Part shown: positions 56,869 to 64,000 of the stretch, one piece after another
Layout of the letters: every line of letters begins with the position of its first letter
Position numbering within the stretch: the first letter of the stretch is position 1
Assembly: GCF_001552215.1 (NCBI RefSeq)
Contig: NZ_BCQT01000006.1
Coordinates: 912,984-976,983 of the forward strand
Source: Actinomadura macra NBRC 14102
Lineage (GTDB): Bacteria > Actinomycetota > Actinomycetes > Streptosporangiales > Streptosporangiaceae
Reading direction: 5' to 3'
DNA length: 64,000 nt
Notes under the pieces: model-generated
Databases searched by the model: none
Seen by the model: the letters and a program-made list of their open reading frames with translations, nothing else
Told to the model about the DNA's origin: nothing
Program-made: the position numbers and the translations under genes

Positions 56869-59271
56869 ATGGAAACGTACGCGGACTGGTTGCGCGCCCG
56901 AGAGGACGACGAGCTTCGCGCGCTGCTGTCCGCGCGCCCGGAACTCCTCGCGCCCATGCCCGCCGACCTGACCGCGCTCGCCGCCCGCGCCGCCACTCCC
57001 GCCGCGATCTCCCGGGCCCTGGACCGCCTCGACCGCTTCACGCTCGCGCTGCTGGAGTCCCTGCTCGTCCTCGCGCCGCCGGTGGACGCGGACACGCTCG
57101 CCGACGCGCTCGGCGCCACCCCCGAGGAGGTCGGCGCCGCCGCCCGTACGCTCCGCCGCTACGGGCTCGCCTGGGGGGACGAAACGCTGGCCACCGCCCC
57201 CGGCGTCCGGCAGGTGATACCGCACCCGGCGGGGCTCGGCCCGCCCGTCCGGGAGGTCTTCGCCGGCTATTCCACCGACCGGCTCATCATGCTGATCACC
57301 GACCTGGACGGCGAGCCGCCACGCGGATTCGCCGACACCGGGCGGCTGCTGCGCCGCCTCGCCGAACTCCTCGACTACCCCGGCGCGCTCATCGACGACG
57401 CCGGCCCCGAAGCGCGCGCCGCCCTCGAACAGCTCATGTGGGGACCGCCCGTCGGTCGCGTCGCCGACGCGCGCCGACCCGTCCGGATCGCCACCGCGAC
57501 CACCCCGATCGAACGGCTCCTCGCCCGCGGCCTCCTCGCCGCCGAGGACGACCGGACCGTCACCCTCCCCCGGGAGATCGCCCTCCACCTGCGCCGCGGC
57601 CACCTCTTCCAGGACCTCACCGCGCAACCGCCCCCGCTGACCGGCCCGGCGGGCGGCGCGACGGCCGCGGCCGCCGCGGAGCGGCGAGAGGACCTGGTGG
57701 TACGCGCCGCCGCGGGAGAGGCGTTCAACGCCGTCCGGCTGACCGAGGAGCTGCTGGAGCGCTGGGGCCTGGACCCGCCGCCCGTCCTGCGCAGCGGCGG
57801 CCTCGCGGTCCGCGACCTGCGCGCCGCGGGGACGCTGCTGGACGTCCCGGAGTGGAAGGCGGCGCTGCTGGCCGAGGTCGCCTACGCGGCCGGCCTGCTG
57901 ACCCGGAGCGGCGACCTGGACGGCGAATGGCTGCCCACCCCCGCCTACGACCTGTGGCTGATGCGCGACATCCCCGGCCGCTGGACGGAGCTGGCGCGCG
58001 GCTGGCTGAAGTCCGACCGGGCCGCCGGGCTCGCCGGGGAGCGCGACGACCGCGACCGGCTGATCAACGCGTTGAGCGAGGGAATGGTCCGCGGCAGCGC
58101 CCCCTCCGTCCGCCGGACGACCCTGGACGTGCTCGCGGGCGCGGGCCGCGGCGTGGCCGTCGACGCCGACGCGCTCCGCACCCGGGTGGCGTGGCTGCGC
58201 CCGCGCCGCGGGGGCCCGTCCCGCGACCGGCTGCTCGGGTGGACGCTGCGCGAGGCGGGCGCGCTCGGGCTCACCGGGTTCGGCGAGCTGGCCCCGTTCG
58301 CCCGCGACCTGATCGCCGGCGACGACCCGGAACCCGTCCTGGAGAAGTACCTCCCCAAGCCCGTCGACGAGATCGTCATCCAGGCCGACCTGACCGCCAT
58401 CGCGCCGGGCCCGCTGGTGACCGAGCTGGCCCGCGAGCTGGCGCTCGCCGCGGACGTGGAGTCCACGGGCGGCGCGACCGTCTACCGGTTCACGCCCGAC
58501 TCCGTCCGCCGGGCGCTGGACGCGGGCCGTACCGCCGCCGACCTCACCGCGCTCCTCGGCCGCCACTCGGCGACCGAGCTGCCACAGCCGCTCACCTACC
58601 TCATCGACGACGTGGCCCGCCGGCACGGGCACCTGCGGGTCGGGTCCCTCGCGTCCTACGTCCGGACGGACTCGCCCGCCACGCTCGATGAGATCCTCGC
58701 CGACCGGCGCGCCGACCCGCTGCGCCTGCACCGGCTCGCCCCGACCGTGCTCGCCTCCGGGCTGCACCGGTCGGAGCTGCTCGACGGACTTCGCGCGATG
58801 GGCCTGGCCCCCGTCGCCGAGTCCCCGGGCGGCGGCGTGATCGTGACCCGGCCGGACGCGCAGCGCGCCGAGCCGCCGCCGACCGCCGAGATCGTCCGGC
58901 TCCGTCCGGACGAGTCGACGGACGACTCGATGATCTCCGCGGCCGTGCGGGCCCTGCGCGCCGGCGACGAGGCGGCCGCGCACGGCGCCGAGCAGGCCCG
59001 GCTGCGCGCCGACGCCCCGGCGGGCGACCCGCCCCGGTCCCCGGCGATGGCCACCGTCGAGCGGCTCCGCACGGCGGTGGAGCGCGGCGGCCGCGTCTGG
59101 ATCGGCTACCTCGACCAGCAGGGCCAGGCGTCCAGCCGGATCGTGGAACCCGTCCGGGTGGAGGGCGGCTTCCTCACCGGCTTCGACGCGACCCGCGCCG
59201 CCGTGCACCGGTTCGCGCTGCACCGCATCACCGGCGTTTCCGAACTGGACGACGACCCCGGCGCCACCTGA
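56869..59271 (+). CDS. helicase-associated (XPB/Ssl2-like N-terminal) domain protein with WYL-like C terminus
   Basis: An 800-residue protein of the actinobacterial helicase-associated family usually encoded next to bacterial XPB (as with Rv0862c beside Rv0861c in Mycobacterium tuberculosis). The N-terminal half is helical (METYADWLRAREDDELRALLSARPELLAPMPADLTALAARAATPAAISRALDRLDRFTLALLESLLVL). Around 490-640 lies the helicase_C_3-like part (VLEKYLPKPVDEIVIQADLTAIAPGPL...YRFTPDSVRRALDAGRTAADLTALLGRHS). The C terminus IGYLDQQGQASSRIVEPVRVEGGFLTGFDATRAAVHRFALHRITGV is WYL-like. Direct helicase activity is not expected. Confidence 0.87.
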   Translation: METYADWLRAREDDELRALLSARPELLAPMPADLTALAARAATPAAISRALDRLDRFTLALLESLLVLAPPVDADTLADALGATPEEVGAAARTLRRYGLAWGDETLATAPGVRQVIPHPAGLGPPVREVFAGYSTDRLIMLITDLDGEPPRGFADTGRLLRRLAELLDYPGALIDDAGPEARAALEQLMWGPPVGRVADARRPVRIATATTPIERLLARGLLAAEDDRTVTLPREIALHLRRGHLFQDLTAQPPPLTGPAGGATAAAAAERREDLVVRAAAGEAFNAVRLTEELLERWGLDPPPVLRSGGLAVRDLRAAGTLLDVPEWKAALLAEVAYAAGLLTRSGDLDGEWLPTPAYDLWLMRDIPGRWTELARGWLKSDRAAGLAGERDDRDRLINALSEGMVRGSAPSVRRTTLDVLAGAGRGVAVDADALRTRVAWLRPRRGGPSRDRLLGWTLREAGALGLTGFGELAPFARDLIAGDDPEPVLEKYLPKPVDEIVIQADLTAIAPGPLVTELARELALAADVESTGGATVYRFTPDSVRRALDAGRTAADLTALLGRHSATELPQPLTYLIDDVARRHGHLRVGSLASYVRTDSPATLDEILADRRADPLRLHRLAPTVLASGLHRSELLDGLRAMGLAPVAESPGGGVIVTRPDAQRAEPPPTAEIVRLRPDESTDDSMISAAVRALRAGDEAAAHGAEQARLRADAPAGDPPRSPAMATVERLRTAVERGGRVWIGYLDQQGQASSRIVEPVRVEGGFLTGFDATRAAVHRFALHRITGVSELDDDPGAT

Positions 59272-59445
59272 CGCGGGACGGCCCCGCGCCGCCCTCGGGA
59301 GATCCAAGGGACCCGGCTCCGACCTGGAGGGAACCGGCGAAGCACGCAGACTGTCCAACGGGTGACGTACCGGACCGGTAACGTGCCACCCTCAACCTGG
59401 GACCGAGCGGCCGGTCCGGGGCGGACGGCGACAAGGAGGCTGCCT

Positions 59446-59877
59446 GTGAGCGGGTACGGAGGGAGTCCGCCACCCGGCTGGGAGGACCCCTACGGCGGGT
59501 CGCAGGGCTGGGGCGGCGCCGGCGGATACGGCGCGCCGCCCGGAAGCCCCTATGGCCAGGGCCCGCCACCCGGATACGGATACGGCCCACCGGGAGTGCC
59601 GTACGCGCCCGCCAGCAACGGTTCCACCATCGCGGCGCTGATCTGCAACATCGTGGCGATCGTGCTGTGCTGCAACATCGTCGCCATCCCCGGCGTGATC
59701 CTCGCGGCCATCGCGATGGGCCGCGTCCAGTCCGATCCTCACTCGGCGCGGAAGCTGACGCTGTGGAGCTGGATCCTGTTCGGCGCGTCCATCGTCATCG
59801 GGATCGTTGTCCTGGTCCTCTGGATCGTCCTTGCCGCGAACTCCGAACCAGACTACGGCTCCTCGTCCGGGATCTGA
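59446..59877 (+). CDS. DUF4190-domain membrane protein
   Basis: A 143-residue protein. Residues 1-55 are Gly/Pro/Tyr-rich repeats (GYGYGPPGVPYAP). The DUF4190 part follows: STIAALICNIVAIVLCCNIVAIPGVILAAIAMGRVQSD and LTLWSWILFGASIVIGIVVLVLWIVLA, giving two hairpin-like helix groups. The GTG has AAGGAGG six bases upstream. Its 3' end overlaps the reverse-strand MFS gene by 83 bases. Confidence 0.85.
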   Translation: MSGYGGSPPPGWEDPYGGSQGWGGAGGYGAPPGSPYGQGPPPGYGYGPPGVPYAPASNGSTIAALICNIVAIVLCCNIVAIPGVILAAIAMGRVQSDPHSARKLTLWSWILFGASIVIGIVVLVLWIVLAANSEPDYGSSSGI

Positions 59878-61318
59878 CCGTCGACGCCCCGGCGCCGCCT
59901 GCTGAGGACGCCTCCACGCGCCGCAGAGCGAGCGCGATGCACACCCCGGCGACCATTCCCCCCGCGGCCAGCAGGACGGCCGTCCGCCCTCCGTCGGCGG
60001 TGGCCGCGCGGAAGGGCTCACCCACGAGGCCACCGCCCGTCCCCCTGTTCGCGATCACTGTGAGGACGGCGAGGCCGATCGCGTTGCCGAGGTTGAGCGC
60101 GGTGGAGGCCATCCCGTTGGCCACGCCTTGCCGGTCCCCGGTGACACCCGTGGACGCGGCGATCCACATGGCCGTCCAGGCGATGCCCTGCCCCACCCCC
60201 GAGACGATCAGCCCGGGGACGGTGGTGAGGAACGCGGCGTCCACGTCGAACCCGGCCGCCAGGAGGACGGTACCGGCGACGCCCCCGGAGAATCCGACGA
60301 CGAGGGTCCGGCGTGTTCCGATCCGTCCGACCATGAGCCCGCCCACCTGCGTGCCGGTGGCGATCGCCGCGGAGGGGATCAGGAACGCCAGCCCTGTCTC
60401 CAGCGCCGAATACCCGTGCACGGTCTGGAACAGGATGGTCAGGAAGTAGGGCAAGGCACCGAACGTCGCCATGAAGACGAACGTGATCGACACCCCGACC
60501 ACGAGGCTGCGATTGCGCAGCAGGCCCGGCGGCATCAGCGGGTCGGCGCCACGCGCCTCGACGAGCGCGAACGCCACCAGCCCCACCGCCGCCAGGACGA
60601 AGGCACCGACGATGACCGGATCCGTCCAGCCGGCCTCGGGACCCTGAACGAGTCCGAAGACCAGCAGGGTCGCGCCACCGGTCACGGTCAGCGCGCCGGG
60701 CAGGTCGAAGCGCCGGCGCCCGTCCGCCCGCGCGTCGGCTGGGATCACCACGAGCGCCGCGGCCGCGACGAGCAGGGCGAGCGGGACGTTCACGAAGAAC
60801 ACCGCCGACCAGCCGAACGCCTGCGTGAGGACACCGCCGAGCAGCGCCCCCACCGTCAGCCCACTGGCGCCGGCACCGCCCCAGACGGCGAGCGCCCGGT
60901 TGCGGCGCGGCCCCTCCGCGAACAGCGTGCCGATCAGCGAGAGCGTGGACGGCAACAGCAGCGCCCCACCGACCCCCTGCACGACGCGCGCCGCGACGAT
61001 GACGCCCGGGGACCCCGCGAACCCGCCCGCCAGCGAGGACGCGCCGTAAAGAGCCAGGGCCAGGACGAACATCCGGCGCCTGCCCAGCAGGTCGGCCGCC
61101 CGCCCGCCGAGCAGCAGGAACCCGCCCGCGAACACGACGTAGGCGTGCACGACCCACTGCTGGGTCTGCTCAGTGAAACCGAGGTCGGCGCCGATCTCCG
61201 GTAGCGCCACGTACACGATGTTCAGGTCGAGAGAGAAGATCAGCTGGGCCAGCGCGAGCAGCACGAGGCTCCAGCGCAGGCGGCGCGCGGTGAGCGGCCG
61301 GTGATCGTTTTCAGGCAT
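59795..61318 (-). CDS. DHA2-type MFS efflux transporter
   Basis: A 507-residue pump with about fourteen helices. LAQLIFSLDLNIVYVALPEIGADLGFTEQTQQWVVHAYVVFAGGFLLLGGRAADLLGRRRMF and RVVQGVGGALLLPSTLSL are DHA2 motifs; DFDVDAAFLTTVPGLIVSGVGQGIAW is the second-half segment. The last 36 residues (SSAGGAGASTVRSRTRSRSLVR and onward, Arg/Ser-rich) overlap the DUF4190 gene on the other strand and look like read-through. The ArsR gene is divergent and the likely regulator. ATG at 61318 has GGAGAGG upstream. Confidence 0.85.
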   Translation of the reverse strand: MPENDHRPLTARRLRWSLVLLALAQLIFSLDLNIVYVALPEIGADLGFTEQTQQWVVHAYVVFAGGFLLLGGRAADLLGRRRMFVLALALYGASSLAGGFAGSPGVIVAARVVQGVGGALLLPSTLSLIGTLFAEGPRRNRALAVWGGAGASGLTVGALLGGVLTQAFGWSAVFFVNVPLALLVAAAALVVIPADARADGRRRFDLPGALTVTGGATLLVFGLVQGPEAGWTDPVIVGAFVLAAVGLVAFALVEARGADPLMPPGLLRNRSLVVGVSITFVFMATFGALPYFLTILFQTVHGYSALETGLAFLIPSAAIATGTQVGGLMVGRIGTRRTLVVGFSGGVAGTVLLAAGFDVDAAFLTTVPGLIVSGVGQGIAWTAMWIAASTGVTGDRQGVANGMASTALNLGNAIGLAVLTVIANRGTGGGLVGEPFRAATADGGRTAVLLAAGGMVAGVCIALALRRVEASSAGGAGASTVRSRTRSRSLVRSSRQGRSRGPGQRSR

Positions 61319-61348
61319 GCGGACGAACACCTCTCCGGCAAAGGAACG

Positions 61349-61376
61349 GGACTGTTCGAATGTTGTCGTACAGTCC
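61349..61376. promoter_or_regulatory. inverted repeat between MFS and ArsR genes
   Basis: GGACTGT-N14-ACAGTCC is a perfect 7-base inverted repeat, followed by a further ACAGTTCG and CGTACAG. It lies in the divergent MFS/ArsR region, so it is a candidate ArsR operator. Confidence 0.45.
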
Positions 61377-61413
61377 AACAGTTCGTCAATATACGTACAG
61401 CCGTACCTTCGCG

Positions 61414-61419
61414 TAGGCT
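61414..61419 (+). promoter_or_regulatory. -10 element of the ArsR gene, probable leaderless promoter
   Basis: TAGGCT six bases before the GTG and no ribosome-binding site; same pattern as argS. Confidence 0.4.
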
Positions 61420-61425
61420 GGACCC

Positions 61426-61728
61426 GTGATCGCGCAACACCCCGAGCGGGACCAGATCCTGCTGGAGAACGTCCTGTCGGCCCTCGGCAACCCCCTGCGC
61501 CTGCGCATCATCGGCGTCCTGGCCGACGGCGGCGAGCACTCGTGCGGCAGCATCCTGGACGAGGTCTCCAAGTCGACCCTCACCCACCACTGGCGCGTCC
61601 TGCGCGACAGCGGCGTCATCTGGCAGCGCCCCTCCGGCCGCGAGAACCTGCTGTCCCTGCGCCGCGAGGACCTAGACGCACGCTTCCCCGGCCTGCTCCC
61701 CGCTGTGTTGATGTCGATCCCGGCCTAG
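61426..61728 (+). CDS. ArsR-family transcriptional regulator
   Basis: A 100-residue winged-helix repressor. LENVLSALGNPLRLRIIGVLADGGEHSCGSILDEVSKSTLTHHWRVLRDSGVIWQRPSGRENLLSLRREDLDARFPGLL contains the ArsR helix-turn-helix with recognition helix SKSTLTHHWRVLRDSG. Only one Cys is present and the metal-binding ELCVC-type motif is absent, so it probably senses a non-metal or protein signal. Divergent from the DHA2 pump. Repeat A copy 4 begins 13 bases after its stop. Confidence 0.9.
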   Translation: MIAQHPERDQILLENVLSALGNPLRLRIIGVLADGGEHSCGSILDEVSKSTLTHHWRVLRDSGVIWQRPSGRENLLSLRREDLDARFPGLLPAVLMSIPA

Positions 61729-61740
61729 CGGCAGTGTTTG

Positions 61741-61883
61741 ATGCAATCCCGGCCCGAGGGGCTCGCCTGACGGCTCGCCCCTCGACCGTGCTTGGGCGAG
61801 CGCGTCATCGCTTCGCGATCTTCCCGGTGGGACTTGCCTTCGGCTTCGTCCCACCGCTCAGGTAGCGCGCTCGCGTGACGGCT
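61741..61883 (+). repeat. family A intergenic repeat, copy 4 (single-module form)
   Basis: Same element read in the ArsR gene's direction: GCAATCCCGGCCCGAGGGGC, then GGCTCGCCCCTCGACC...TTGGGCGAGC, ATCGCTTCGCGAT, GGTGGGACTTGCC...TCCCACC and GGTAGCGCGCTCGCG. It begins 13 bases after the ArsR stop. The 61884-62074 remainder before the XPB gene holds no recognisable coding sequence. Confidence 0.8.
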
Positions 61884-62074
61884 GAGGCCGCTTTGCGACA
61901 GGTCTATTTACCGTGCTCGACAGGCAGCAAGGACACCCGGCCAGGCCTGGGCCGGGAAGAGACATCCGACCCTGGCCGTTACCGAAGGAGGCACCGCGCA
62001 CCGCCGAGCCTCGGGTACGGTGCACCCGCGGGGCAAGGCATCCATCACCGAGACTCGACGGGGGCTGCTGCTAC

Positions 62075-63727
62075 GTGTCCGATGGTCCACTGATCGTCCA
62101 GTCCGACAAGACCCTCCTGCTCGAGGTCGACCACGAGCTCGCCGGCGCATGCCGCAAGGAGATCGCCCCGTTCGCCGAGCTGGAACGGGCACCCGAGCAC
62201 GTCCACACCTACCGCGTGACGCCGCTCGCCCTCTGGAACGCCCGCGCCGCCGGACACGACGCCGAGCAGGTCGTCGACACCCTCCTGAAGTACTCTCGCT
62301 ACCCCGTCCCGCACGCCCTTCTCGTCGACGTCGCCGACACGATGGCCCGGTACGGGCGCCTGCGCCTGGAGAAGGATCCGACGTCCGGCCTCGTCCTTTC
62401 CTCCTCCGACCGCGCCGTCCTCGAAGAGGTCCTGCGCGCCAAGAAGGTCAAGGGCATGATCGGCGAGCGGATCGGCGAGGACTCCGTCGCCGTCCACCCG
62501 AGCGAGCGCGGCGCCCTCAAGCAGGCACTGCTGAAACTCGGCTGGCCCGCCGAGGACCTCGCAGGCTACGTGGACGGCGAGGCACACCCGATCTCCCTCG
62601 CCGAGGACGGCTGGGAACTGCGCTCCTACCAGCGGGACGCCGCCGAGGCGTTCTGGCACGGCGGCTCCGGCGTCGTCGTCCTGCCCTGCGGCGCCGGCAA
62701 GACCATCGTCGGCGCCACGGCCATGGCCCGCGCAGAGGCGACCACGCTGATCCTCGTGACCAACACCGTTTCCGCGCACCAGTGGAAGCAGGAACTCCTC
62801 AGGCGCACCACCCTGACCGAGGACGAGATCGGCGAGTACACCGGTACGAAGAAGGAGATCCGTCCGGTCACCATCGCCACGTACCAGATCATGACCACGC
62901 GCCGGAAGGGCGTCTACTCGCACCTCGAACTCTTCGACGCCCGCGACTGGGGCCTCGTCGTCTACGACGAGGTCCACCTGCTCCCCGCGCCCATCTTCCG
63001 CATGACCGCCGACCTCCAGGCCCGCCGCCGCCTCGGCCTGACCGCCACGCTCGTCCGCGAGGACGGCCGCGAGGGCGACGTCTTCTCCCTGATCGGCCCC
63101 AAGCGCTACGACGCCCCCTGGAAGGACATGGAGACGCAGGGCTGGATCGCCCCCGCCGACTGCGTCGAGGTCCGCGTCACCCTCACCGACTCCGAGCGCC
63201 TCGCCTACGCGACCGCCGAGCCCGAAGAGCGCTACCGCTTCTGCGCCACCACCGACACCAAGACCAAGCTCGTCCAAGCCCTGGTGGACCGCCACCGCGG
63301 CGAGCAGACCCTCGTCATCGGCCAGTACATCGACCAGCTCGACGAACTGGGCGTTCTCCTGGACGCCCCGGTCATCAAGGGCGAGACCCGAGTCCGAGAA
63401 CGCGAACGCCTCTTCGACGCCTTCCGCTCCGGAGAGGTCAACGTCCTGGTCGTCTCCAAGGTCGCGAACTTCTCCATCGACCTCCCCGAGGCGTCCGTCG
63501 CCGTCCAGGTCTCGGGCGCTTACGGCTCGCGCCAGGAGGAGGCGCAGCGCCTAGGCCGCCTCCTCCGCCCGAAGGCTTCCGGCCAGGGTGCCCGCTTCTA
63601 CGCCGTCGTCGCCCGCGACACCCTCGACCAGGACTACGCGGCCCACCGGCAGCGTTTCCTTGCCGAACAGGGCTATGCCTACCGAATCATCGACGCCACC
63701 ACCGTCCTCTCAGGGGACGATATCTAG
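62075..63727 (+). CDS. bacterial XPB-type DNA repair helicase
   Basis: A 550-residue superfamily-2 helicase. The N-terminal damage-recognition-like domain (about 1-170) is followed by RecA-like domain 1 with Q-motif ELRSYQRDAAEAF, Walker A PCGAGKT (204-210), motif Ia TNTVSAHQWKQEL, DEVH at 298-301 and motif III LTATLVREDG. RecA-like domain 2 has VIGQYIDQL, VNVLVVSKVANFSIDLPEA and YGSRQEEAQRLGRLLRP. It unwinds DNA 3'-5' and is implicated in repair. GTG 62075 is chosen because upstream reading enters the intergenic repeat. Its helicase-associated partner lies 2.8 kb upstream. Confidence 0.94.
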   Translation: MSDGPLIVQSDKTLLLEVDHELAGACRKEIAPFAELERAPEHVHTYRVTPLALWNARAAGHDAEQVVDTLLKYSRYPVPHALLVDVADTMARYGRLRLEKDPTSGLVLSSSDRAVLEEVLRAKKVKGMIGERIGEDSVAVHPSERGALKQALLKLGWPAEDLAGYVDGEAHPISLAEDGWELRSYQRDAAEAFWHGGSGVVVLPCGAGKTIVGATAMARAEATTLILVTNTVSAHQWKQELLRRTTLTEDEIGEYTGTKKEIRPVTIATYQIMTTRRKGVYSHLELFDARDWGLVVYDEVHLLPAPIFRMTADLQARRRLGLTATLVREDGREGDVFSLIGPKRYDAPWKDMETQGWIAPADCVEVRVTLTDSERLAYATAEPEERYRFCATTDTKTKLVQALVDRHRGEQTLVIGQYIDQLDELGVLLDAPVIKGETRVRERERLFDAFRSGEVNVLVVSKVANFSIDLPEASVAVQVSGAYGSRQEEAQRLGRLLRPKASGQGARFYAVVARDTLDQDYAAHRQRFLAEQGYAYRIIDATTVLSGDDI

Positions 63728-63759
63728 CGGACAGTCGGGCATTATGAGCCGGAAATAGA

Positions 63760-63788
63760 AAGGGCCCCGCCGTGACGGCGGGGCCCTT
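63760..63788 (-). terminator. terminator of the rRNA operon
   Basis: AAGGGCCCCGCCG and CGGCGGGGCCCTT form a perfect 13-base stem with a 3-base loop. On the minus strand the stem is followed by TTTCTATTT, the terminator tail, 12 bases after the 5S 3' end. Confidence 0.88.
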
Positions 63789-63799
63789 CCACACAACAA

Positions 63800-63917
63800 G
63801 TCCGGCGGTGTCCTACTCTCCCACACAGTCTCCCATGCAGTACCATCGGCGCTGAGAGGCTTAACTTCCGGGTTCGGGATGGGACCGGGTGTTTCCCCCT
63901 CGCCAAAACCACCGAAC
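63800..63917 (-). rRNA. rrf: 5S ribosomal RNA
   Basis: On the minus strand GTTCGGTGG begins the molecule and CCGCCGGAC ends it, forming helix I. GCGAGGGGGAAACACCCGGT, CCATCCCGAACCCGGAAG and GTTAAGCCTCTCAGCGCCGATGGTACTGCATGGGAGACTGTGTGGGAGAGTAGGAC match the 5S loop B/C and helices IV/V. About 118 bases. The operon continues beyond the right edge as the 23S and 16S genes lie further right on this strand. Confidence 0.95.
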
Positions 63918-64000
63918 GCCTCACGCACCACCCCCACAAACAAAGGGGCAGGCAAACCCAGGCATCCGAGACCAGGCTCGGTATTCACAAATCAAAAAAC
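63918..64000 (-). other. 23S-5S rRNA intergenic spacer
   Basis: On the minus strand this is the transcribed spacer leading to 5S. The 23S 3' end is not included. It contains a GAGCCTGGTCTC inverted repeat likely involved in processing. Confidence 0.6.

Noticed and set aside
63710..63988. 92-residue open frame over the 5S rRNA
   Set aside because: Overlaps 5S rRNA and its terminator; RNA gene explains the sequence.

Overview
The window is chromosomal DNA of a high-GC filamentous actinomycete. Support comes from very strong GC bias at third codon positions, frequent GTG starts, an F420-type luciferase-like oxidoreductase, actinobacteria-restricted families (DUF2630, DUF2530, DUF3027, DtxR/IdeR-type iron regulator, bacterial XPB helicase), abundant LuxR/GntR/TetR/MarR/IclR/ArsR regulators and leaderless promoters. 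Gene content fits the Streptosporangiales/Thermomonosporaceae (Actinomadura-like), but the genus is an inference. No prophage, transposase, CRISPR array, tRNA or biosynthetic cluster was seen.

Layout. 0-5.7 kb: a DUF998 membrane protein cut by the left edge, an alpha/beta hydrolase and two related small exported proteins, then plsX and argS. 5.6-11.9 kb (minus strand): ArsR-like regulator, deoC, a full aldehyde dehydrogenase and a half-length aldehyde dehydrogenase (a deoxyribose/aldehyde module), followed by a histone-H1-like Lys/Arg/Ser/Thr/Ala protein with a ribosome-binding site inside an inverted repeat, DUF2630 and an F420-type oxidoreductase. 12-19 kb: membrane-anchored hydrolase, a YtrA-type GntR/ABC cassette and a 980-residue LuxR-family ATPase regulator. 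19-26 kb: IclR regulator divergent from a frameshifted long acyl-CoA dehydrogenase, a lipoate-ligase-like protein, a methyltransferase, and an enoyl-CoA hydratase/thiolase pair behind an efflux pump that carries a C-terminal MarR-like domain. 29-37 kb: small membrane proteins, methyltransferase, zinc alcohol dehydrogenase, PAS-GAF-PP2C-ATPase signalling protein, IdeR-like regulator, MFS exporter, pdxH. 37-44 kb: citrate synthase, serC, secreted propeller-like protein, large membrane protein, 2'-5' RNA ligase. 44-56 kb: MFS/MarR/TetR/DUF2530 block, a 1018-residue sacsin/HSP90-type ATPase with DUF3027, MFS, cold-shock protein, HAD phosphatase. 56-64 kb: TetR, the helicase-associated partner of XPB, a DUF4190/MFS/ArsR block lying between it and XPB, then the 3' end of an rRNA operon (5S and terminator) on the minus strand.

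The most unusual structure is not a gene. A roughly 135-180 bp hairpin-rich element (family A) occurs four times, and each copy sits immediately downstream of a stop codon in the same orientation relative to that gene; in one copy it supplies the stop codon and last residues of the alcohol dehydrogenase. A second element (family B, two tandem copies about 211 bp apart) lies beside one A copy and supplies the start codon and first residues of the efflux pump. Other candidates for follow-up are the sequestered ribosome-binding site of the histone-like gene, shared palindromic half-sites linking the MarR, TetR and MFS genes, the efflux-pump/MarR fusion, and the sacsin-like ATPase locus.

All family assignments were made by reading sequence motifs, without database searches. 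Start codons marked as uncertain rest on ribosome-binding-site and family-length arguments.
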